A stretch of 64,000 nt of DNA from DATKBT01 sp035546295. GTDB taxonomy: Bacteria; Acidobacteriota; Thermoanaerobaculia; Multivoradales; Multivoraceae. Of the stretch, positions 25,456 through 32,295 are shown piece by piece. The stretch lies in assembly GCA_035546295.1 (NCBI GenBank), contig DATKBT010000031.1:62001-126000 (forward strand). The letters run 5' to 3'. Position 1 is the stretch's first letter. Each line of letters begins with the position of its first letter. A model generated the notes under the pieces. The model worked only from the letters and a program-made list of their open reading frames with translations. It was not told the origin of the DNA and searched no databases. The position numbers were made by a program, and so were the translations under genes.

Positions 25456-26906
25456 GGGGCGGCCTCCGGTACGAGCGCGAGCGACGTTACGAGAGCGCGC
25501 ATGAGCGCCGCCCCCTCCTCGACCTGCCGGACCGGGATGCTCTCGTCGGCGCCGTGGATTCCCCGCAGATCCTCGGGACCGAGCCGGAAGGGGGAGAAGC
25601 CGTAGGCCTCGATCCCCAGACGACGGAGGTAGCGGGAGTCGGTGGTGCCGAGGATGAAGGCCGGGACGACGGGTCCGCTGGGAGCGAGGGTCCGTTCGAG
25701 AGCGCCGTAGACGTCGGTATCGGTCGAGGACGCGGGGGCCGGGGGGGTCTCGAGCAGCACCTCGATGCCGACGTCCTCACCGAGTCGAACCTGCAGAGCC
25801 GCCAGGAAGGCGTCGGCGTCGGTGTCCGGCAGGAGGCGGATGTCGAGCGACGCGCTGGCGCGGGTCGGAACCACGTTGATCGCCTGGTTGCCGTTGTCGA
25901 AGGAGGTGACCTGCACGGTGTCGGTGAGGTAGGAGACGATGCCGGGCAGCAGGATGCGGCCGACGTCGCGTTGGGCAGCCAGGGCGCGGTCGAGCGCCTG
26001 CTGCACCTCGGGGACGGTGGGCCGTCCGAAGACCTGCTCGAAGGGTCCGCCGTAGAGCGGAGCGAGCGCGCCGAGATGGAGCAGAGCCTGCTCCGAGATT
26101 CGAAGCGGTCGCTCCTCCTCGAGCACGCGCCCGAGGGCGGCCACCAGCCGGTGGGTGGCGCTCGTAGGATGGTGCCCCGACGCGTGCCCTCCCCGACCCT
26201 GCACGTTCAGCCGCAGCCAGAAGGGTCGCTTCTGCGCGACCTCGACTCCCCACCACAACACCCGGCCGCCGACCACCCGGTTGTTGCCGCCCTCGTTGAG
26301 GGCCGCTCCGATCCCCTCGAACAGCTCCGGCTTCGCCCCCACCAGCCACCCGAGCCCCTGCGCCCCCCCGGCCTCCTCGTCGGCGGCCGCCAGGAAGACG
26401 AGATCGCGTCGCAGGCGCTCGCGGTGGCGCGCGGCCTCGAGGAACGCGGCGAGATGGGCGATCCCGAGGCTCTTTGCGTCGATCGCTCCCCGACCATGGA
26501 TCCGATCGGCCGTGATCTCCCCCGAGAAGGGATCCGAGCTCCAGCCCTCCCCGGGAGCGACGACGTCGATGTGGTGCAGCAGGAGCAGACCCGGCGCCTC
26601 GTGGTGCTCGGCCTCGAGGCGGGCGTAGAGGCTGGTGCGGCCCGCGGGGCTCACCAGGCGCTGCGTCGCGATTCCGTGCCGGTGCAGGATGCCGGCGAGC
26701 CATGCCGCAGCGCGGCCCTCGTTGCCGGGTGGATTGACCGTCTCGTGGCGCAGGTACTCCGACAGCCACGAGATCGGGCCGGAGCCCTCGTCGTGGACCG
26801 GAGAGGGGCCCGCGGAGCGCGCGGGCACTGCCAGCGCCAGCGCGAGGATCGGGGCGTGGATCCGCGCCCAGCGGAAGGCGGGCCGCTTCGGGGGTTTCCG
26901 GCTCAT
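25452..26906 (-). CDS. M20-family metallopeptidase, exported
   Basis: A 484-residue M20 (carboxypeptidase/deacylase) family enzyme with an N-terminal signal segment (IHAPILALALAVPARSAG). Metal ligands are visible as LLLHHIDVVAP (His, Asp), GRGAIDAKS (bridging Asp), AADEEAGG (catalytic and ligand Glu) and the late GIHGADESI (His). The inserted dimerisation domain spans about residues 220-330. Such enzymes trim peptides or amides in the cell envelope; the substrate cannot be read. Its stop overlaps the pilD start, so it heads the pilD-kinase-minor pilin operon. A second M20 gene lies on the other side of pilA. Confidence 0.88.
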   Translation of the reverse strand: MSRKPPKRPAFRWARIHAPILALALAVPARSAGPSPVHDEGSGPISWLSEYLRHETVNPPGNEGRAAAWLAGILHRHGIATQRLVSPAGRTSLYARLEAEHHEAPGLLLLHHIDVVAPGEGWSSDPFSGEITADRIHGRGAIDAKSLGIAHLAAFLEAARHRERLRRDLVFLAAADEEAGGAQGLGWLVGAKPELFEGIGAALNEGGNNRVVGGRVLWWGVEVAQKRPFWLRLNVQGRGGHASGHHPTSATHRLVAALGRVLEEERPLRISEQALLHLGALAPLYGGPFEQVFGRPTVPEVQQALDRALAAQRDVGRILLPGIVSYLTDTVQVTSFDNGNQAINVVPTRASASLDIRLLPDTDADAFLAALQVRLGEDVGIEVLLETPPAPASSTDTDVYGALERTLAPSGPVVPAFILGTTDSRYLRRLGIEAYGFSPFRLGPEDLRGIHGADESIPVRQVEEGAALMRALVTSLALVPEAAP

Positions 26907-26950
26907 GATCTCGTCTCGAGCGTCAGCGACGGCGGCGGCGTGCGGCCGGC

Positions 26951-26979
26951 AGTCTAGCCTCCGATGCGGAGCGTGGCAC
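26951..26979 (-). promoter_or_regulatory. Candidate sigma-70 promoter for the M20-pilD operon
   Basis: On the reverse strand GTGCCA (26979-26974, 4 of 6) is followed after 17 bases by TAGACT (26956-26951, 4 of 6). It would give a leader of about 38 bases before the ATG at 26906. It lies after the pilA terminator, so it would let the minor pilin operon be expressed apart from pilA. Confidence 0.35.
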
Positions 26980-26988
26980 CTGCGGGTC

Positions 26989-27021
26989 GTGGCTCGGGAA
27001 TCCCGGGGAGGCCCGAGCCAC
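26989..27021 (-). repeat. 10-bp inverted repeat between pilA terminator and M20 gene
   Basis: GTGGCTCGGG (26989-26998) and CCCGAGCCAC (27012-27021) are perfect inverted copies around a 13-base loop. The stem lies just past the U-tract of the pilA terminator. It has no U-tract of its own in either direction. It may be a back-up terminator or a leader structure. Confidence 0.6.
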
Positions 27022-27042
27022 GCCAACAACGTGCACAGCGGC

Positions 27043-27070
27043 AAAAAAAAAGGGCGCCCGAGGGGCGCCC
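27043..27070 (-). terminator. Rho-independent terminator of pilA
   Basis: Read leftward, an 8-bp GGGCGCCC/GGGCGCCC stem (27063-27070 with 27052-27059) with a 3-base loop is followed by nine T residues (27051-27043). It lies 55 bases after the pilA stop. Each arm is itself palindromic. It should give a stable, mostly monocistronic pilA message. Confidence 0.92.
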
Positions 27071-27125
27071 TGAATCGCAGTGCGGTCTGAAATGCGACCG
27101 CTTCGGAGTCGATCGTTCCTGCTGG

Positions 27126-27683
27126 TCAGTTGGTCGACGCGCCGACCGAGGCGAAGCCGCCGGGGACGCGCACGAAGAAGCCGTCGGACCAGACGATGTC
27201 CTGGTCGTAGTCGGTGGTGATGAAGGCGCCCGGAGTGTAGGTGCCGCTGTCGAAGTCGCCGTGACGGCCGGGGCTTCGGATCGCGGCCACGTTGATCGAG
27301 CTCAGGAGAGCCGAGCCGGTGGCGAGCGCCCACTCGAAGTCGTGAGCCCAACCGTCCTTCTGCGGCACGTCCTGCAGATAGAAGAACGTGCTGTTCTGAT
27401 GGAGGATGGCCTCGATGTTCGAGAAGGTCATGGTGGCCGTCGGCCAGTCGAACTGGCTGGTCCGGCGGCCGGCGGCGGCCGCCGAGGCCTGATCGGTGAC
27501 GTAGGCCATCATCGCGGTACCGGCGGTGCGCATGTCGCCGACGGTCCTCTTCTGCTTGGCCTTCTGCAGCGCGTCGATCAGGTTCGGGATGAGGATCGCG
27601 GCGATGATGCCGATGATCGCCACGACGATCAGCAGCTCGATCAGCGTGAACCCTCGCTGGCGGTTGCGAAGTCTCTGGATCAT
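27126..27683 (-). CDS. pilA: Type IV major pilin
   Basis: A 185-residue type IVa prepilin with an 11-residue leader, MIQRLRNRQRG, then FTLIELLIVVAIIGIIAAILIPNL, the perfect cleavage site and N-terminal helix with Glu5. The C-terminal domain (about 130 residues) lacks cysteines, so there is no disulphide D-loop. AGGAG precedes the ATG at 27683. It stands alone between a sigma-54 promoter and a strong terminator, as expected for an abundant major subunit. The C-terminal domain also resembles GspG-type folds, but its regulation and neighbours favour a pilus subunit. Confidence 0.93.
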   Translation of the reverse strand: MIQRLRNRQRGFTLIELLIVVAIIGIIAAILIPNLIDALQKAKQKRTVGDMRTAGTAMMAYVTDQASAAAAGRRTSQFDWPTATMTFSNIEAILHQNSTFFYLQDVPQKDGWAHDFEWALATGSALLSSINVAAIRSPGRHGDFDSGTYTPGAFITTDYDQDIVWSDGFFVRVPGGFASVGASTN

Positions 27684-27877
27684 TCTCTCTCCTTGAAAGT
27701 TACGGGTGAACGCGAGGTCGGTCGTGAGACCGGGGCCAATCGGCTCCAACTCGTCGTCTCTCCAACCGACCTCAGCCCGCGGGTCTCCGTTTCTGGCTGA
27801 TGTCCGGGCATCTCACGTCCAGCCACGAGAGATCGAGATCGAGATCGGGTTTCACTACGACCGGCAGGATCGAGGCG

Positions 27878-27894
27878 TGCAGCAGTCATGCCAA
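27878..27894 (-). promoter_or_regulatory. Sigma-54 (-24/-12) promoter of pilA
   Basis: On the reverse strand the bases read TTGGCATGACTGCTGCA. GG and GC are 10 bases apart, exactly as in the sigma-54 consensus YTGGCACG-N4-TTGCW, with only two changes (T for C, C for T). Transcription would begin near 27867, giving a leader of about 180 bases before the pilA ATG. The 288-base gap 27684-27971 holds no gene. pilA is sigma-54-dependent in Pseudomonas and Myxococcus. Confidence 0.8.
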
Positions 27895-27947
27895 CGGCCG
27901 AACCCCCCTGGAGAAAGCCGTTTGGAGCAAGCCGTCCCGACCGTTTT

Positions 27948-27973
27948 GACACTTTGTGTCGCCGCCGTGTGTC
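27948..27973 (-). promoter_or_regulatory. Candidate PilR-type activator site upstream of pilA
   Basis: GACACTTTGTGTC is a perfect 5-bp palindrome with a 3-base centre (27948-27960). A second GTGTC follows at 27969-27973, 13 bases after the first. Three GTGTC cores thus lie in 26 bases, 54-80 bases upstream of the -24 element. Pseudomonas PilR is described as binding repeated (C/G)TGTC cores upstream of pilA. The last core overlaps the stop codon of the M20 gene at 27972. Confidence 0.55.
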
Positions 27974-29450
27974 ATGGAACGGCAGGTTGCACGGGGCCAG
28001 CCAGACGCTGGACGAGCTCCCGGTAGATCTCGACGCCCTCCACGTAGGCGGGCAGGGTGATCCGCTCGAGAGGCCCCATCGTCGATCCGGCATCCGCCGA
28101 CAGCGAGAGAAAGGGCGTGAAGCCGTAGGCGGGGACGCCGGCGGCGCGAAAGAAGCTTCCGTCGTTGGTGAACGCGCTCAACACGTAGGGGCCGACCGCT
28201 TTCGTTTGGAATCTCGTCTCGAGCAGGCGATCGATGGCCAGCGGCACTGGATGATCGAGGGGGCTGCCCTCCGCCGTGTCCCGGATCGGCCGCACCGTCA
28301 AACGCACGCCGTGGGTCAACGACGCGGGCAGCAGGCGCTCGATCAGCTCCTCGTCGAGCTCCTCCCCCGGCAGGAGGTGGAGCATGATCGGCAGACGATA
28401 GCCGCCGTCCGCCTCGTAGCCCTCGATCGGGAACAGGTGGACCTCGTTGCGAAACAGGGCGCGGAGGTAGTAGGGCAGGTCGCCGAAGCGCCGCTGCGAG
28501 CGGATCGTGCGGTCGGGATCGGCGAGCAGCTCGTTCAGGTAGGGATCGGTCCTCGTGCCGACGTAGAACGCGAGGAAGGCTCGCACCTCGTCGGTGATCC
28601 GCAGGCGCCAGTCGTGGCCGTGTACGGCAAGATCGCGGGCCAGGATCGCCAAGCGGTCCCGGCTCGCGCTGCAGGCCAGCACCTCGACGTAGCTCTTGGC
28701 CGCGAACGAGGTCCCCCAGTACTTGATCTCCTCGCGGGAGATGGCTTCGATCACCCCGCCCTCGGTGAGCACGGCCCAGAACCGGCTGACGAGCTCGGGA
28801 TGCCGCTCGATGATCCACTGCGAGCCGAGGTCGCTGCCCACCTCCTCGCTGGACGTCGCGAGCAGGATCAAGGACCGCCTGGGTCTGCGCCCGAGGGCGT
28901 TGGAGGTGCGCTCGAGGGCGAGCATCGCCTCGAGCTGGGCGATCGTCACGCTCTTCATGTCGAAGGTGCCGCGTCCCCACAGCCAGGGTCCGTCGATGGC
29001 GCCCGAGAACGGCGGATGCCGCCAGTCCTGGGAGAGGTCGACCTCGTTGGTGTCGAGGTGGCTCTGGAGCACCAGCGCCTGCGGGTCCTCGCCCTCCAGG
29101 ATCGCCCAGAGGTTCGCGTGGCGCTCGCCCAGCGCCTCGACGTGGACGTCGATCCCGGCGGCCTCGAGCTCGCCCGCCAGGTACCTGGCGGCCTCGATCT
29201 CGCTGCCGGTGGCGGACGTCGTGTCGATCTGGACGAGCCGTTGCAGACGCTCGACCTCGGGCATGGCGGCGTAGTCGATCTCGGACCACGACAGATCGAC
29301 CATCGCTTCCAGGGTGCCGAGCATCCAGGGCACCAGAGTCGCCGCGACCGCGCCCGTGATCAGCAGGCTGCCGTAGAGCGAGCGGCGCGCGACCCGGCGC
29401 TGATCGGCTCGCAGGGCACTCAAGAGAAGGGGGGGCGCACGAAGGGCCAC
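27972..29450 (-). CDS. M20-family metallopeptidase, membrane-anchored
   Basis: About 492 residues from a GTG at 29450. An N-terminal hydrophobic segment (SLLITGAVAATLVPWMLG) suggests an anchor or signal. Metal ligands are recognisable: LQSHLDTNEVD (His, Asp), GRGTFDMKS (bridging Asp) and ATSSEEVGSD (Glu pair). It differs clearly from the M20 gene at 25452-26906 and resembles the carboxypeptidase S / long-form M20 group. Its stop abuts the candidate activator sites of pilA. The first ATG lies too far inside, so a GTG start is likely; the exact one is uncertain. Confidence 0.82.
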   Translation of the reverse strand: MALRAPPLLLSALRADQRRVARRSLYGSLLITGAVAATLVPWMLGTLEAMVDLSWSEIDYAAMPEVERLQRLVQIDTTSATGSEIEAARYLAGELEAAGIDVHVEALGERHANLWAILEGEDPQALVLQSHLDTNEVDLSQDWRHPPFSGAIDGPWLWGRGTFDMKSVTIAQLEAMLALERTSNALGRRPRRSLILLATSSEEVGSDLGSQWIIERHPELVSRFWAVLTEGGVIEAISREEIKYWGTSFAAKSYVEVLACSASRDRLAILARDLAVHGHDWRLRITDEVRAFLAFYVGTRTDPYLNELLADPDRTIRSQRRFGDLPYYLRALFRNEVHLFPIEGYEADGGYRLPIMLHLLPGEELDEELIERLLPASLTHGVRLTVRPIRDTAEGSPLDHPVPLAIDRLLETRFQTKAVGPYVLSAFTNDGSFFRAAGVPAYGFTPFLSLSADAGSTMGPLERITLPAYVEGVEIYRELVQRLAGPVQPAVP

Positions 29451-29630
29451 GACGGGCGAGTCTATGCCCGAGGCAGGGCGCGAGTCGCGATAGCGTCCGC
29501 AGCCATGCCGAGGAGGAATGCGAGAGCGTGCCCGGCGGGCGCGCGGGCCGGACGTTGGGGCCGACGTTCGAGTGTCGAGCTCGCCGCTGGGGACGGCTGA
29601 CCGGCGGCACCGATGGAGGGCACCCGGACG

Positions 29631-31247
29631 ATGGAGCGGACGATGGAGCGGACGGCGGTGGGAGAAGGCACCCGCGGCCTCGAGCGATGGTGGCGGGCGG
29701 CGGCGCTCCTGCTGGTGGCGGTCCTCGCCTGCGCGCTCTACCTCTCGCTCGAGCAGGCCGCGAGCGGGGGGCTCGGCCTCCCCCTCGACGATGGCTGGAT
29801 CCACCTGACGTTCGCCCGCAGCCTGGCGGCCGGCGACGGCATGAGCTACCAGTCGGATCGCTGGGTCAGCGGCTCGACGGCGCCTCTGTGGACGGCGATC
29901 CTCTCGCTGGGCTTCCTGCTGCCGGGCGAACCTCTACACTGGTCCAAGGGCATCGGCGTCGTCTGCTATCTGCTGGCTGTTCTGGCGATGGTGCGGCTCG
30001 CGGCCGCCTTCGGTGTGCGCCGCCCCTTCTCCTGGCTCGCCGGCCTGCTCCTCGTGCTGACCGACTGGATGGTCTGGAGCGCGCTCTCGGGGATGGAGAT
30101 CCCGCTGTTCGTGCTGCTCACCACCGTCGGCCTCGAGCTGCAGGCTCGTGAGGTGCGCGCGGGAGGGACGAGACACTGGGCCCTGCCGGTCTTCGGCCTG
30201 GCGATGCTGGTTCGACCGGAGGGCGCCCTGCTGCTCGCCCTCGCGGCGCTCGAGAGGTCGGTGCGGATCGACGCCCGTGACGGGACGCCCGGGCTCGCGT
30301 CCTCGCTGCGCCGTGTGCGGGGGCTCCTGCCCGCTCTCGGGGTCGCCATCCTCTCGTGCCTGCCCTTCGCGGTGTTCTCGCTGATGGCGGGCGGCTCGGC
30401 CCTGCCGACCACCTTCGAGGCCAAGCTCGAGAGCGGGTACAAGTGGCTGCCGGCGCTGAGGGATCTCTGGATGGCGGCGGAGGTGCTGTTCAGACCCCAG
30501 CCCTGGACGTTCCTGCTGGCGGGGGCGGGCGCCGCCGCGCTGCTGCGCCGCTGCGGTCGCGCGCCGCAGAGCCTCCTCCCATTGCTCTGGCTGCTCTCGC
30601 TCCCCTGTGCGTACTCGCTGCTGGCGCCCGCCGGTCGGCCGATGCCGATGGGCAACTTCGGCCGCTACCTCTTTCCGCTCTATCCGTCGCTGATCGTCCT
30701 CGGAGTCCTCGGGATGCAGAGCCTCGGCCCTGTGATCTGGCGGTCGTGGCGGTGGCGGGGCGGCAGGCTCCCGGTGCCCCTGCTCGCCTGCGCCATCGTG
30801 CTCCTGCCGTCGACGCTGGCGACGCTCGCGGGCGCACCGCGCCACGCGCGCAACGTCGCCAACGTCGAGCAGAGCGACGTCCTCGCCGGACGCTGGATCG
30901 CGGCAAACCTTCCGGCCGGCGCCGTCCTGGGGGTGCAGGACGTCGGCGCGATCGGCTACTTCGCTCCCAACCCGATCCTCGATCTGGTGGGGATCGTCAC
31001 CCCCGAGATCCTGAGCGGCTCCACCGGCGAGGAGGCGCCGCCGGCTCGCGACATGGGCTGGCTCGCCGCGCGGGTGCGGGCGCGCAACGTCGACTACTTG
31101 GTGGTCTTTCCCGCGTCGTACGGCGGCGAGGAGGTCCTGGGGCGGTACTTGCCCGGCCTGCGAGCGCTGCGGCGCTTCCCGGTGCGCGAGAACGTCACGA
31201 TGGCGGGCTCCGAGCTGGTGGTCTACGCGCTCGCCCCGACGGAGTGA
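29631..31247 (+). CDS. Polytopic GT-C-type membrane glycosyltransferase-like protein
   Basis: About 538 residues with roughly ten membrane helices. The first periplasmic loop carries the DD pair expected of GT-C lipid-linked sugar transferases (LPLDDGWIHLTFARSLAAGDG, then SGSTAPLWT). The C-terminal soluble part is alpha/beta. Such enzymes move sugars from polyprenyl phosphates to envelope acceptors. Three in-frame ATGs (29613, 29631, 29643) sit in copies of ATGGAGCGGACG-like sequence. GGAGG is well placed for 29631. It faces the UbiA-family gene, whose product makes a polyprenyl-phosphate sugar, which supports a donor link. The substrate is unknown. Confidence 0.75.
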   Translation: MERTMERTAVGEGTRGLERWWRAAALLLVAVLACALYLSLEQAASGGLGLPLDDGWIHLTFARSLAAGDGMSYQSDRWVSGSTAPLWTAILSLGFLLPGEPLHWSKGIGVVCYLLAVLAMVRLAAAFGVRRPFSWLAGLLLVLTDWMVWSALSGMEIPLFVLLTTVGLELQAREVRAGGTRHWALPVFGLAMLVRPEGALLLALAALERSVRIDARDGTPGLASSLRRVRGLLPALGVAILSCLPFAVFSLMAGGSALPTTFEAKLESGYKWLPALRDLWMAAEVLFRPQPWTFLLAGAGAAALLRRCGRAPQSLLPLLWLLSLPCAYSLLAPAGRPMPMGNFGRYLFPLYPSLIVLGVLGMQSLGPVIWRSWRWRGGRLPVPLLACAIVLLPSTLATLAGAPRHARNVANVEQSDVLAGRWIAANLPAGAVLGVQDVGAIGYFAPNPILDLVGIVTPEILSGSTGEEAPPARDMGWLAARVRARNVDYLVVFPASYGGEEVLGRYLPGLRALRRFPVRENVTMAGSELVVYALAPTE

Positions 31248-31365
31248 CCCGCCGTGGCGCCGGGGCCTGCGCGCTCGCCACGAGGGCGTCGATGGGCGGG
31301 CAACGTGAGGTGGCGGGCTGCGTGGCCTGGGCGCGGCTCGCTCTCGCAGCTCGTCGGGGAGCGCG

Positions 31366-32235
31366 CTACGTGTAGATGATCGCCAGGACGGTCGATCCCC
31401 AGAGGACGAGATTGACCAGGAACGGGACGTCGGTGAGCATCGTCTCGGTGGGGTTGCGCGGGTCGTCCGCCTGGTAGGTGAGGTAGAGGTAGCGGAAGAT
31501 GCCGAACAGCGCGAAGGGGATGGTCAGGGCGTAGTAGGGGGAGCCGTACTTTCCGGTGGTCTCTGCATCGGTCGTGTAAAGCGCGTACGCGATCACCGTG
31601 GAGGCGGTGACCACGTTGATCATCTGGTCGAGGAACTCCCGACCGTAGTGGAGCAGCACTTCGCGCTGGCCGGCGGCCTCGCCGCGCAGAAGCTCGAGCT
31701 CGTGGCGGCGCTTCGAGAAGGCGAGGAAGAGCGCCAGGAAGGTCGCGCAGAGAAGCAGCCACTGCGAGACGGGGACCATGATGGCCGCGCCCCCCGCCAG
31801 CACGCGGAGGACGTAACCGGCTGCGATCGACATGACGTCGACGATCACGACGTGCTTGAGCCACGCCGAGTACAGCAGGTTGAGCAGGAGGAAGGCGCCG
31901 CTCGCCGCGAGCACGCCGGGATCGAGCAGCGCGGCGCCGATCAAGCCGCCGACGGCGAGCACCACCAGCGTGGCGACCGCCACCGGCACGGACAGCGTGC
32001 CGGCGGCGAGGGGGCGATGCCGCTTCAGCGGGTGGAGGCGATCCCGTTGGCGATCGACGAGGTCGTTGAGCAGGTAGATCGAGCTCGAGAGCCCGCAGAA
32101 CAAAAGGAAGGTGAGGCCGATCCTGACGACGGCGACCGGATCCTGCAGTGAGCCGGAGAAGACCAGCGGCGGCAGGACGAACAGGTTCTTGGCCCATTGC
32201 GCGGGTCGCAGGGACCGAAGGAGCGGCGGGAGCAC
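31366..32235 (-). CDS. UbiA-family decaprenyl-phosphate phosphoribosyltransferase-like protein
   Basis: A 289-residue polytopic UbiA-superfamily enzyme. It has the first Asp motif NDLVDRQRDRLHPLKRHRP, whose HPxKxxRP ending marks phosphoribosyl-polyprenyl-phosphate synthases. It also has the second motif region around YVLRVLAGG and SKRRHEL. The predicted reaction joins phosphoribose to polyprenyl phosphate, the precursor of polyprenyl-linked pentoses. It starts at GTG 32235. GATAAT lies seven bases before that GTG, so the message may be leaderless. It converges on the GT-C gene and diverges from the YfhO-like gene. Confidence 0.87.
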   Translation of the reverse strand: MLPPLLRSLRPAQWAKNLFVLPPLVFSGSLQDPVAVVRIGLTFLLFCGLSSSIYLLNDLVDRQRDRLHPLKRHRPLAAGTLSVPVAVATLVVLAVGGLIGAALLDPGVLAASGAFLLLNLLYSAWLKHVVIVDVMSIAAGYVLRVLAGGAAIMVPVSQWLLLCATFLALFLAFSKRRHELELLRGEAAGQREVLLHYGREFLDQMINVVTASTVIAYALYTTDAETTGKYGSPYYALTIPFALFGIFRYLYLTYQADDPRNPTETMLTDVPFLVNLVLWGSTVLAIIYT

Positions 32236-32242
32236 GGGGCGT

Positions 32243-32248
32243 ATTATC
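32243..32248 (-). promoter_or_regulatory. Candidate -10 box close to the UbiA-family start
   Basis: GATAAT (reverse strand, 5 of 6 to TATAAT) lies seven bases before the GTG at 32235, and no ribosome site intervenes. This repeats the spacing seen at the tldD-like and fur genes. Confidence 0.35.
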
Positions 32249-32295
32249 TCCGGTCCCGCGTCGTGCAGCCGGATCCCGCCGGCCGGAGCCGATCG

